From Xiphydria camelus (taxonomy: Eukaryota > Arthropoda > Insecta > Hymenoptera > Xiphydriidae): a stretch of DNA of 64,000 nucleotides. This document shows, one piece after another, positions 31,240 through 42,990 of this stretch (within the stretch, counting starts at the first letter, position 1; each line of letters opens with the position of its first letter). A model generated the notes under the pieces. That model was not told where the DNA came from and ran no database searches. It saw nothing but the letters and a program-made list of their open reading frames with translations. A program made the position numbers and the translations under genes. The stretch is from assembly GCA_963678675.1 (NCBI GenBank), contig OY783191.1, positions 18,789,111 through 18,853,110 on the forward strand. Direction: 5' to 3'.

Positions 31240-32970
31240 TGACTAGAGAAACGACCCAACCACTTCCGGCCAAATGTCAGGGAAATTCAAAAGTTGGAGT
31301 TTGCCATCGGACATACTGTTTACTCTTCCAATGACCGTGACGAATTGTTTCATCACATGTAAAGATACCACTGATGACAGTATATATGTTGTTACATATA
31401 TTAACTCGAGACGTTGGAATAGTTTTAAGAAATCCTTTTGCATGCACCGCTGAAATTTCGCTCCCCCTTACTCGTAAATAAATTTCCAGCACAGCATCGA
31501 TATTTTGCTGCACCTGTATTCTTCTGGGACGTCCTAAAATAATTATAAAAACCCCATATAATTCAGCCCTAACAAGTACAATCTTATCGAGCTGTACCTT
31601 ATCGAGGAGATCTTTCGACGTAATGATTCCGAAATGTTTCTATGATATTTTGCAACATTCGCGAATTTATCGAGAAATATATATTATGCGTAAAGGAATG
31701 TTTCTAACATACGGTAGTGTTCACGAATATTGTAAAATATCGCAGGAATGTTACAGAAAAGTTACTTGCAAAAACGTGCTTTGCGGGGTGTAAATGATGA
31801 TATTTTGTAATTTCCATCCTTCCACCAAAGGCAAAGAAGAGGTGAAATAGAAGTGAGGTACATACATGTATTTACTCTTCACGTTTGACAGGTCGGTATA
31901 TAAATTGAAACTTGTGATAGTATAATATGAAAGAGGAAAAACTTATATCGATAAAGAAAAAATAATAATAAAGTAGTTACTCCGTTATTGTAATCCAATA
32001 ACATTGTATCACTTATTTTTCTGCCACGACTTTAATTGCTGATAGCGAAGAAAAATCAAATTTATTGGTTGATCCATCCACTATCAACAATCAAAGTCGT
32101 GGCAGAAAAATAAGGGATATAATGGAATTGGATTACAATAATAGAGTAACTACTTTATTATTTTTTTTTCTTTATCGATGTGTTTTTCCTTTCGTATTAT
32201 ACAATCACAAGTTTCAATTTATATACCGACCTGTCAAACGTGAGGTGTACATGTACCTCACTTCTATTTCATCTCTTCTTCGCCTCTGGTGCAACGATGA
32301 ATTACAAAATATCATCATTTGCACCCCACAAAGCACGTTCTTGCAAGTAACTTTTCTGTAACATTCCTGCAATATTTTACAATATTCGTGAACACTACCG
32401 TATGTGAGAAATATATACTTCTCGATAAAAACGTTTCGGAATCATTACGTTGAAAAATCTCCTCGATAAGGTATAGTCCGATAAGATTGTACTTGTTCGG
32501 GCTGAATTATATAGGGTTTCTATAATTATTTTAGGAAGTTCCAGAAGAATATAGATGCAGCAGAATATCGATGCTCTCTGCTAGAAAGAGTAAGGAATAA
32601 CCCTCGAACGAATATTCGGGCTATGGCAAGAAAGGTTAGAATCAGAGGTTAGCAAGTCTACGGTTCGGAGGATATTAAAGGATATTCATCCATTTAAAGT
32701 GACGTACGTCCATGCACTCGAGACAGCAGATCCAGGTCGCCGAATGAACCAAAGCAGCAGGTTCTTGGAACAACAAGTGGATGATCCCTCGTTTGAAAGA
32801 AACCCCCTCGGGTTCGCATACGATCTGTAACAAATTGTAAATAACACAAACAATTTAAAATATACTCAACTAACTAAACGTAGAAACTAAGATTATATTA
32901 ATCTAAGTTAACCAATTCTAATAATGACAGAATTAAGAAAAATGATATATTTCCTCTTTCGTATTATACT
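31240..32970. mobile_element. Palindromic Tc1/mariner-like remnant (copy 2)
   Basis: 31498-32060 and 32070-32595 are mirror images around AATCAAAGTCGTGGCAG near 32090. The right side continues to 32850 with a transposase scrap (VSKSTVRRILKDIHPFK, ALETADPGRRMNQSSRFLEQ) that suggests the second HTH and following region of an IS630/mariner-type transposase. The LTR retrotransposon at 32973 interrupts the copy, which resumes at 44485. Confidence 0.6.
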
Positions 32971-32972
32971 AC

Positions 32973-33240
32973 TGTAGAGCCCGAGAACGTTGGCGCGTTG
33001 CCGGGCGAGCGCGCGCGGGATGCGGACGAGAGCGCGGGAGAGCGAGCGACGGAAATCGGCAACAGCGCGCGAGTCGCGGCGAGGTAGGCGCGGTAGTGGG
33101 AGTGATCGAGAGAGTCGACGCGAGGCGTGAGAACGAGGCAGAGGTGTCCGCCAAGGCTGCGACGACGCGAGTTTTCATGCGATCGAAATAGATACGTTCC
33201 ACATCAATCTTGTGTCTCTCTTCACCTGTCCCATCCTACA
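32973..33240 (+). repeat. 5' LTR
   Basis: 268 bp, GC-rich in the first half (CGAGCGCGCGCGGGATGCGG). About 95% alike to the 3' LTR, which lacks an 11-bp GTAGGCGCG-type segment. Confidence 0.93.
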
Positions 33241-33245
33241 AACTT

Positions 33246-33263
33246 TGGGGGCTCGTCCGGGAT
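33246..33263 (+). promoter_or_regulatory. Primer-binding site, tRNA-Pro type
   Basis: TGGGGGCTCGTCCGGGAT starts 5 nt after the LTR. It is identical to the classic 18-nt tRNA-Pro primer site known from mammalian gammaretroviruses. It should prime minus-strand DNA synthesis. Confidence 0.88.
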
Positions 33264-33363
33264 GGGATACTGAGAGACCGCGAGTGTTGTGCGAAGTGAA
33301 AAGGACGAAATACGGGCAAACGAAGAACATGGCGGCTATACGAACCACGTGTTGACTTCGTGC

Positions 33364-33482
33364 GCGAACGACGCCAACGACGAACAACGCCAACGACGAA
33401 CGACGCCAGCGACGAACGACACCAGCGACGAACGACGCCAGTGACGAACGACGCCAGCGACGAACGACGCCAACGACGAGTG
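33364..33482 (+). repeat. 16-bp tandem repeat in the leader
   Basis: About seven units of GACGCCAGCGACGAAC with small changes between the primer site and the Gag start. Confidence 0.85.
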
Positions 33483-33483
33483 A

Positions 33484-34617
33484 ATGATACTAACGACGAA
33501 CAACCCGACGAAAATAATGAAGATTTCGGAGAGTGACGTGTACGCCATGACGGTGACACAGTTGAGGGACATTTTGAAGACGAACGGACTCAGTCTGTCC
33601 GGAAATAAAGCCGAGCTGATCGAACGAATTGTGACCGCGGATCCAGCTATCGAGTGGTGCGGTGAAGCTGGCAGAGAGGATAACGCGTGCGGCGGAGGAA
33701 CTTTAGACGAAAGTGGCGCTGCTATGGCGGTGTCCGGTGAACGCGAGATCGCGTTGTACAAACGTGAGAAAGAATTAGCCGAGCGGGAACTCGAGTTGGC
33801 ACGTCGCGAGATCGAGATACTTCGTAGAGCGCAGCGACAGACCGACAGCAGCTCCCGGCCGCCTGCTGGCAACAATGACGCCGACGTTACCGACAGAGAA
33901 GACGAGAACCGATGCCATGCACGCAACGAACGAGCAGACGCACGCGGCGCGATCGGCGGCGCGTCCGTAACGACGAAAATAAATATTTCAACGATCGCAG
34001 ATCTTCTCAGCCATTTCGACGGAAATGCCGAAGTATTCGAGACGTGGAAACGACAGGTGACGTTTCTGAGAGACGCGTACCGACTCAACAACGACACGAT
34101 GAAGATTTTAATTGGGACGCGACTCAAGGGGAAGGCAAAAGAATGGTTTCATTCCAAACCGGAATACATCGCAATGTTCCCCAACGACGTTTTGGCCGAG
34201 CTACGGAATATGTTTTACCATCGACCAAATAAAATCACGATGCGACGACGATTCGAGGAGCGTATTTGGAAGAGGGCGGAGACTTTTCACGACTACGTCC
34301 ACGACAAAAGGATTCTCGTGAATCACCTCATAATGGACGACGACAAAGTGCTAAGCTATATCATCGACGGTATTCCATACAATCAGCTGCGCGATGTGGC
34401 ACGCCTGCAGGGCTTCAGATCGTGCCAATCTCTTCTACAGGCGTTCAAAGAAATTTCGCTGCGCGACCGAAATAACACGACGAATTCCAGTACGAAAACG
34501 GATGAGAAGACCGGTGGTGCTAAGTATAAGAGCGATAAGATTGCGAGCGCGAAAAGTGAGTCCGTTGAAAAAAAGCGTTTCGGACGAAAAGGGCGTGTCG
34601 GGCGAGAAAAAAGATAG
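33484..34617 (+). CDS. Gag with N-terminal SAP domain
   Basis: The frame starts at ATG 33484; a second in-frame ATG at 33517 (MKISESDVYAMTV) is equally plausible. Residues about 22-50 (VTQLRDILKTNGLSLSGNKA) form a SAP DNA-binding motif. A charged coiled-coil-like segment follows (YKREKELAERELELARREIE). The capsid-like part is DLLSHFDGNAEVFETWKRQV, IGTRLKGKAKEWFHSKPEY and WKRAETFHDYVHDKRILVNH. The frame ends just before the zinc knuckles, which lie in another frame. Either a programmed frameshift or a mutation separates them. The SAP domain may anchor particles or the integration complex to chromatin (inference). Confidence 0.83.
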   Translation: MILTTNNPTKIMKISESDVYAMTVTQLRDILKTNGLSLSGNKAELIERIVTADPAIEWCGEAGREDNACGGGTLDESGAAMAVSGEREIALYKREKELAERELELARREIEILRRAQRQTDSSSRPPAGNNDADVTDREDENRCHARNERADARGAIGGASVTTKINISTIADLLSHFDGNAEVFETWKRQVTFLRDAYRLNNDTMKILIGTRLKGKAKEWFHSKPEYIAMFPNDVLAELRNMFYHRPNKITMRRRFEERIWKRAETFHDYVHDKRILVNHLIMDDDKVLSYIIDGIPYNQLRDVARLQGFRSCQSLLQAFKEISLRDRNNTTNSSTKTDEKTGGAKYKSDKIASAKSESVEKKRFGRKGRVGREKR

Positions 34618-35479
34618 CGTAATAAAGCGATGTTTTAATTGTGGTCACCATGATCATATCAGCGCGAATTATCCGACGAAAGATCAGGGTACGAAGTGTT
34701 TCGGGTGCGGCGAACACGGGCATATCGCCGCGAAATGTCAGAAAAAGAAAGACGCGACGAAAAATAGCTGCGCGATAACTCAGACGAAAGAAAGGAAGTA
34801 CGACAAAGAAGTTTTAATAGACGGGTTTCCGATCGTGGCGATGCTCGACAACGGCAGCGACATAACACTTATGCGCGCGGACGAATACGTGAAGATAGGG
34901 TCACCGCGATTCGAGAGTAAGACGATTCCGTTTCGAGGCGTAGGGACGGAAATGAACGAGACGCTGGGAGAGTTTCGAGCGAATTTGACGATAGATGGGC
35001 ACTCTTACCCGATTCTCATTCGAGTTGTATCTGACGACGTATTGCGACACAAATTGTTGTTCGGTCGAGATTTCATTCACACGATAGATTTGAGCGTGAA
35101 ACGCGCTAAGGCTACGGTTAGCCCTTCGAGCGAGACTTCATCCGCGAACGATAACGCGATGCCAGAGATATTTCAAATCAATCTGATTGAATATCACGAC
35201 GTAAATGTAGTAGATCTGTCCGACGTCCAAACCCAGCAGCACAAGGAGATTATACAAGATATTGTCGGTAGTTACTGCCCTGTAAAGACGCGTGAAGTAG
35301 GTGTAAGAATGACGCTTGTGCTGAAAGACGAAGAGCCAGTGTACCAGAGAGCGAGACGATTGGCTCCACACGAGCGAGAGCAAGTCAATGCACAGATTAG
35401 CGAGTGGCTCGATGACGATATTGTTCGACAATCCGTGTCCGACTATGCGAGTCTTGTTGTCTTGGTAGCGAAAAAAAAA
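34560..35479 (+). pseudogene. Zinc knuckles, protease and start of reverse transcriptase
   Basis: Frame-shifted relative to Gag. The first knuckle CFNCGHHDHISANY has Tyr in place of the last Cys; the second, CFGCGEHGHIAAKC, is intact. The aspartic protease region reads VAMLDNGSDITLM, with Asn where Ser or Thr is usual after the catalytic Asp, and LLFGRDFI. The reverse transcriptase N-terminus (EPVYQRARRLAPHEREQVNA, then VSDYASLVVLVAKKK) is cut at 35479 by the Helentron-like insert. Confidence 0.82.
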
Positions 35480-35908
35480 GGTGTGAGTGCCGTTGTACTC
35501 ACGGATGATGTGTAAACATCTTACAATTATCTGCGGTCCGAGTTTAATTGGGGACTATGACGTCGTAGTTCGACATAAAGAAGTTTAATTTTTTCTATAA
35601 TAAAGTATTTATTATTATTATATTAGATTTATAACTTACTAGCAGCCCGCCCCGGATTCGCACGGGTAGATTGTGGATTGATTTTGTCCGTCCACCATTG
35701 TTTAAATAAATTTTTAATACAAAACTTTTAGTATTTTTCCCGGGCTACGCAATGGTCATATTGGATTTGACCTTGACCATGACCTTCAAGGTTATATCAA
35801 GGTCAAATTAATTTTTTTTCACGTTCAAATGTGTCCTTGACCATTTTTTTCATGTTACCTTTATTGTCAGCGGAGGTCAAATTTAGGTCAAGTATAGTTT
35901 GACTTTTT

Positions 35909-36173
35909 GAACACCCTGTATAAGATTTACTAACTCAGAAACCTTCGCGGATATGCGTCCAACTGTTCCCCAAATTTTCATCGCAATCGGATGAACGGTT
36001 TAGGAAGGCATAATAATCATCCGTACCGGTACTTTTTGAACACCCTGTATAAGATTTACTAACTCAGAAACCTTCGCGGGCATGCGTCCAACCATTTCCC
36101 AACTTTTCATCGCAATCGGATGAACGGTTTAGGAAGGCATAATAATCATCCGTACCGGTACTTTTTGAACACC
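35909..36173. repeat. 129-bp tandem units (part 1)
   Basis: Two units (GAACACCCTG at 35909, 36038, 36167) containing CGGATGAACGGTTTAGGAAG. Continued at 40914 after the insert. Confidence 0.88.
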
Positions 36174-36288
36174 CTGTTGTGACGTAGCTTTGGTGGAGGG
36201 ACCTCGGTGTCCTCCGCTACTCACGCTAAGATGTGGCGCTCCCACGCGCGGGACAGCGTACGAAACGATGGGCGCCAGGACGGCTATT

Positions 36289-39200
36289 CTATAACTGAGT
36301 GAAAGCCTGTTCCCGTGAGAAGTGGGCGGAGATCACTGGAAAAGTAAGGAGACTCCTAGTCGCTATTCTCTAACTGCGGGAGTACGAAAATCGGGTGAAC
36401 GTAGTTCCCGGGAGAATCGGTCTGCTCGGTCGGTCTGGTCGGGACGGCGATTCTAACCTATGTATCTACTTCTGTGACAGTGTGCCGCAGTTTACAGTTG
36501 ATTAATTTGCGTGTTCCAACAAACGATACACAGTAGTCCGGCAATCTAAGCAAACGCGGTCATGAGTATATTAATGACTTACATAACTGATTTGTGCGAT
36601 GTAAATTTGTGTCTTAGTTATAAAAAGATATACTCTTGTATATAAGAACTTTTTCCAGAGGTGGTAATAGGAAAAGTAGTTGGAAAAAATAATTTAACAA
36701 AAAGCACATTTCCCTAATGCTTACAATAAAAGTCAAAAGCAGCTTAATTAAAAAAGATATAGGTATTATACTGGTACCTAGTATTATTCCAAAATATGCA
36801 TCCTTGAAAACGTACACTTATAAAACGTACCTGAAACCAAGCAAATTGTTTTAAATAGAGAAAACTGATTTCGTAACAATAAGACTGCGAAACCGTAAAA
36901 ATTAAATACATTAAAATATGGGACAAGAATGGCATGTAAAATGTTATATAATAATCAAGAGCATGCTTCAAACTATAACTTAAACCAAAAAATGTACGTA
37001 TCTGAACTTAGCATCATAGTAAACAGTTATGAATTAATATGGACTTTTGACCTATTTCAGAACCACTGTGCGATGGTCGGAATTCTGATTAACGATCCTT
37101 AGTAATTAGTATCACCGCGATATACAGGGTGTAACAGAGTAAGTGTTACAACGTGAAACTGTAGATTCCTTATGAAAGAAGAAAAAGATTTTTCCTCTTA
37201 CAAAAATGTTCTGCAGGCTGTCGTTTTCGATATAAGGTAAAACAGGGTGAGTTGGCGAATGGAGTTGGCCCCTCGTTTCTATGGAAAGAAATGGAAACGA
37301 GGGGCCGACTTCATTCGCCAACTCACCCCGTTTTACCTTATTTAAACCACGAACTACTTGTTATTAGGGGTCAACACTCAAATCTGATAAAAATAGTTCG
37401 AGGTTTAAAGAAAAACGATTTTTTTTTCAAAACTTTGACATCCTGTATATCAAAAACGAAAGCACGCAGAACATTTTTGTAAGAGGAAAAATCTTTTTCT
37501 TTTTTCACAAGGAATCTACAGTTTCACGTTGTAACACTTACTCTGTTACACCCTGTATATAACTCGTTCACCAAAGCCCGTATAACCTTCAAGGGTTACT
37601 TTATTTTATAGCGGTAAATTCGAATATTCTATACTAATTTAGGACTGTTATTCTAACGAGAAATAATGAGCGGAGAAACTGTTAATTTATAACCTACCGT
37701 CAAGTATTAACCATCCTGTCTAATTCAAAGCGCATTTAGTTTATTCTCTCTTAACTCTGCTATCGGTCGCTGTTCCGTCTTGCGATAAACGGAATTCGAC
37801 ACAATGCTTCGAACCGTTTAATAGTATCACAGTCAGAAATACCTCGCAAATCTATAGCTACTCTCGGATCGGAATCTACGAAACGGAACGGGGTATTTTT
37901 CGGCGAATCTAGGCTGCACGTGCGCTCGCAGTCCCGTACCATGCTCGGGAAGGGGTAATTACCGACCGCATCAGAAGAAGCCATTTCCCACAATACCTAT
38001 TGTAATAGATACCGCTATACTTAGAATAATAAATCAGCTTTGTAAAGGGAAGACAAGACGAATCTAATAGATGGCCGGTCGAATTAACTTAATACCTGGC
38101 TTATCCAGGTACAAAGAATCGAACCGTCATTCGATGCAACATAACTCCTTTTATGGCCAGGGACGAGCAACGACGTCATTGCCCACTCGAAAAATACAGT
38201 GGGGTAAAAAGTATTCATACACCACGGTGAGGTACCGTTGAACTATGATTCACTTGCAAATAATTGAAATAAATTAATATCTATATTGGCATCAAAATAT
38301 AGCTTGTACTGTCACCTTTCAAATTATATATATTTTATTGAAGAAAAAATATCGGGCTTCTGTCGGTAGCTGAGCTGCGTCAAAGGAGTTTCCAGCACGA
38401 GCGATCGTGTGCTTCTCCAGAATATGGATCAAAGTACCTCAAGTACTGCTATGGACATGCCACAGCTGGTTATTTCAACTATTCCTAGGTGTTGCATATA
38501 TATCGATGGCGAGAAAGATTTTTCTTCTTTCATAAGGAATCTACAGTTTCACGTTGTAACACTTACTCTGTTACACCCTGTATATCGCAGTGATACTAAT
38601 TACTAAGGATCGTTAATCAGAATTCCGACCATCGCACAGTGGTTCTGAAATAGGTCAAAAGTCCATAATATTCATAACTGCTTACTATGATGCTAAGTTC
38701 AGATACGTACATTTTTTGGTTTAAGTTATAGTTTGAAGCATGCCCTTGATTATTATATAACATTTTACATGCCATTCTTGTCCTATTTTAATGTATTGAA
38801 TTTTTACGGTTTCGCAGTCTTATTGTTACGAAATCAATTTTCTCTATTTAAAACAATTTGCTTGGTTTCAGGTACGTTTTATAAGTGTACGTTTTCAAGG
38901 ATGCATATTTTGGAATAATACTAGGTACCAGTATAATACCTATATCTTTTTTAATTATTAAGCTGCTTTTGACTTTTATTGTAAGCATTAGGGAAATGTG
39001 CTTTTTGTTAAATTATTTTTTCCAACTACTTTTCCTATTACCACCTCTGGAAAAAGTTCTTATATATAAGTATGTTTTTGAATTATTTTATATCATTTAA
39101 TAATGAATGTTTCAGTTTAATATATTTTTTTATTATGTTCCATTTACGTTATCATAGTAGAATAAATATATGGTTAATTTTTGGTCTTTTATTTTAACAG

Positions 39201-39655
39201 TATATCTTTATAACTAAGACATAAATTTACATCGCACAAATCAGTTATGTAACTCATTAATATACTCATGATCGCGTTTGCTTAGATCGCCGGACCACTG
39301 TGTATCGTTTGTTGGAACACGCAAATTAACAAACTGTAAACTGCGGCACGCTGGCGCAGAAGTAGGTAGGCTAGAGTCGCCGTTCTCCCGGGGAGCAGGC
39401 TGCTTCTCACGGTCTTGACCAGTAGAAGTAAGTTCACCCGTTTTCGTGCGATGGGAGCGCTTCCGCAGTTACAGAATAGTGATTCCTTCACTCTCCTTGC
39501 TTTTTCAGTGAACATCGCCCGCTCCTCACTTAGAGAATAGCTGTTTAGGTACACGTTTCAACGGTCGGGCATGAGCTGGGCGAGGGAAGGTCTCACCCGT
39601 GGAACGGTCACTTCCCAGGTACGCTCACTCTCCCCGGAATTACAGAATAGCCGTC
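36289..39655. mobile_element. Long-inverted-repeat element, copy A (both arms)
   Basis: The left arm (36289-37345) and right arm (38510-39655, inverted) match over more than 1 kb. Both ends carry GGACGGCTATTCT(A/G)TAA, and related GCTATTCT-TAA motifs recur near each end. The left arm contains the MITE 37125-37555. The spacer 37556-38500 matches copy B. A 125-bp AT-rich insert lies at 39073-39198. It is an internally deleted derivative; the duplication size is unclear. Confidence 0.78.
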
Positions 39656-40223
39656 CAGGTGGGTCGCGAACCCACCGATCGGGGAAACGGACACGGTCCC
39701 CGAAACGAACGTTCGACGGGAGATCGGCGACGATTCGATCTTCGACGGGCTCGGCTACCCCAGCCATATGGTGGAGGGGCGGTTCGGAAAACGCGGCTGG
39801 GACTCGGGAGGAACGAAATTGACGTACACGAAAGACGAACCCCTTTATTCGTTAGCGGTTTATTCGTGATCGACAAGAATCGCCTGACGAGGACGAATCG
39901 ACGGTTGGGGGGCCGAGGGCACCCCCCCGGTTCAAATGCGCGGCGACGGACGTGGCTACCCGAGCGCAGTCGGGTGCCCTATGCGAGGGCGGCGCGGAGG
40001 CGAATCGGAGCGCTAATTACAAGGAGAGGAGAGCCTACCGGGCGATGCTGCGGATCCTCGGCCGGGGATTCCCTCCTTCCTCTCGGGGTGGCTGGTCCTC
40101 GGGAAGCGACGATTGCCGTCGGGCGGTGGCCTTCCGGTCCGAGTGACGGTTGGCCCTCAGCGGCGGCTCGATGCTCCTGCCGCGGTTCTTCCCTCGTCGA
40201 AGCGGGTGGCGGTGCAGCGACTC

Positions 40224-40415
<192 letters not shown>

Positions 40416-40615
40416 NNNNNNNNNNNNNNNNNNNNNNNNNNNNNNNNNNNNNNNNNNNNNNNNNNNNNNNNNNNNNNNNNNNNNNNNNNNNNNNNNNNNN
40501 NNNNNNNNNNNNNNNNNNNNNNNNNNNNNNNNNNNNNNNNNNNNNNNNNNNNNNNNNNNNNNNNNNNNNNNNNNNNNNNNNNNNNNNNNNNNNNNNNNNN
40601 NNNNNNNNNNNNNNN
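40416..40615. other. Assembly gap (200 N)
   Basis: Exactly 200 Ns; true length unknown. Confidence 0.99.
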
Positions 40616-40913
40616 CCTCAACGACTGGGGCGCTTCCCGCCGGTTTTCCGGCCTCTCCGACTCACCTCGATCTCCTCCCCGCTTTCCGTCTCTCCCCGGA
40701 ATCTCGGACGTCTTCGCCTCGAGGTCGTCGCTGTTGTCGATCGATCTTTTCGAAAACCGATCGATCGACAACCGTTGACAAACGGCCCGTGCGCCCGACG
40801 CGCGCACGGACGAGCGCGTCCTGCTCGTTTCGACGCCGCGAACACACGCTTGCCCACGAAAGGGCCGATCGCGCCCTTTTTGTGACACGGAGCGATTCTC
40901 CATGTCACACTGT

Positions 40914-41525
40914 ATACTACTATTTACTAACTCAAACCTTCGCGGATATGCGTCCAACTGTTCCCTAAATTTTCATCGCAATCGGATGAACGGTTTAGGA
41001 AGGCATAATAATCATCCGTACCGGTACTTTTTGAACACCCTGTATAAGATTTACTAACTCAAATCTTCGCGGATATGCGTCCAACTGTTCCCCAAATTTT
41101 CATCGCAATCGGATGAACGGTTTAGGAAGGTATAATAATCATCCGTACCGGTACTTTTTGAACACCCTGTATAAGATTTACTAACTCAAAAACCTTCGCG
41201 GGCATGCGTCCAACCATTCCCCAACTTTTCATCGCAATCGGATGAACGGTTTAGGAAGGCATAATAATCATCAGTACCGGTACTTTTTGAACACCTTTTA
41301 TAAGATTTACTAACTCAGAAATCTTCGCGGGCATGCGTCCAACCATTCCCCAGTTTCATCGCAATAGGATGAACGGTTTAGGAAGGCATAATAATCATCC
41401 GTACCGGTACTTTTTGAACACCCTGTATACGATTTACTAACTCAGAAACCTTCGCGGGCATGCGTCCAACCATTCCCCAAAGTTTAATCGCAATCGGATG
41501 AACGGTTTAGGAAGGCATTTGATAT
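40914..41525. repeat. 129-bp tandem units (part 2)
   Basis: About five units at 127-129 bp spacing (GAACACC at 41033, 41160, 41289, 41416), same as 35909-36173. Confidence 0.88.
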
Positions 41526-41775
41526 TACCTTAAAGGTCACGGTCAAGGGTAAATCCAATACGACCACTGGGTAGCCAAGGAAAAATCCTTAAAGTTTTGT
41601 ATTAAACATTTTTCTCTAAAATGTTTTCCCGTTGAGATAATCCAGCTTGCGCGAATGGTATGCGCAGTAGCGCCACACACACACACTGACGCAGTCACAT
41701 CAACATGACTTAGTCTGACGCTCAATTTCCCAGGAAGGTCGTACCGCAGAGCCATAGCATAGATGTTTACACATC

Positions 41776-42990
41776 AAAAAACGGTAGCAAGAGGCTCTGC
41801 GTAGATTATCGACTCCTCAACAAGGAAATAATTAAAGATCGCTACCCTTTGCCTCTGATAGATCAGCTGGACAGGTTGCAAGACGCGAGAGTGTTCAGTA
41901 CACTTGATTTAAAGAATGGATTTTTCCATGTACCAGTAGATGAGTCGAGAGAGAGTCAGAAGTATACGGCCTTTATAGTACCTGACGGTCATTTTGAGTT
42001 TTTAAGAGTACCTTTCGGTCTGTGCAACTCGCCAGCCGTCTCAAAAATTCATAAACGCCGCATTTAAAGATTTGATTCGCGAAGGGGTCGTGTTGACGTA
42101 CATGGACGACCTAATTATACCGTCGAAAGATTACGAGATTGGGTTGGCGAACCTAAAGCTGGTATTGAGCGTTGCGAGCGAGACCGGTTTGATAGTGAAT
42201 TGGGGAAAATGCGCTTTCCTACAGACCAGAATCGAGTTCTTGGGTCATGTTATTGAAAATGGGCATGTCCATCCGAGCGATGGAAAGATCGAAGCAGTCA
42301 TGAAGTTCCCAAAGCCGACGAATGTACGACAGATTCAGGGATTTCTCGGTTTGACCGGGTATTTCCGTAAATTCGTCCATGGGTATTCTTTTATTGCGCG
42401 ACCGTTGACGAGCCTGTTAAAAGCGAACGTAAAATTCGAGTTTGGCGATACGGAGAACGACGCGTTTGTACGATTGAAAACAATACTGAGTAGTCAGCCG
42501 GTGTTGAATTTGTATCGCGTAGGCGCAGAAACCGAACTGCACACCGATGCATCAAAACACGGATACGGCGCAATTCTGCTGCAGCGAAATAGCGAAGACA
42601 AGGCGTTGCATCCAGTGTATTACGCGAGTGGCAAGACCACGCCCGCCGAAGAAAAGTATCCAAGCTACGAGCTCGAGGTACTCGCGATTGTAAAGGCGCT
42701 TAAAAAAAGTTCCGTATTTATTTGTTAGCGATTCCGTTTAAGATTGTCACTGATTGCCGCGCGTTTACGCAGACGATGAGTAAGAAAGACCTGTGCGTGC
42801 GTGTCGCGAGGTGGGCACTGCATCTGGAAGATTTCAGGTACACCATCGAGCACCGCCCAGGCAAGAGCATGATGCACGTGGACGCACTCAGCCGCAACCC
42901 GTTGCCGATGTGCATACTCATTGACGAAGTCAGCGAAGGATTGATGCCACGACTGAAGAAAGCGCAGGAAGACGACTCAAAGATGCATCG
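41776..42990 (+). pseudogene. Gypsy reverse transcriptase (rest) and RNase H
   Basis: Resumes as GSKRLCVDYRLLNKEIIKDR, FSTLDLKNGFFHVPVDE and FEFLRVPFGLCNSPAV. A 2-bp loss near 42040 follows, then the catalytic YMDD at 42099-42110, FLGHVIENGHVHPS and FLGLTGYFRKFVHGYSFIA. RNase H follows (ELHTDASKHGYGAILLQ, YPSYELEVLAIVKALK). A 1-bp change in an A-run near 42710 then shifts the frame, which continues as FKIVTDCRAFTQ and HVDALSRNP. The active-site residues are present. Confidence 0.88.

Noticed and set aside
33336..34127. 263-codon minus-strand frame with periodic SLASFVAGVV
   Set aside because: It is the complement of the 16-bp leader repeat and of Gag; no independent motif.
36744..39100. Frames such as MKHALDYYITFYM repeated in several places
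   Set aside because: They recur because the long-inverted-repeat arms recur; the sequence has stops and shifts in the copies and no coding signature.
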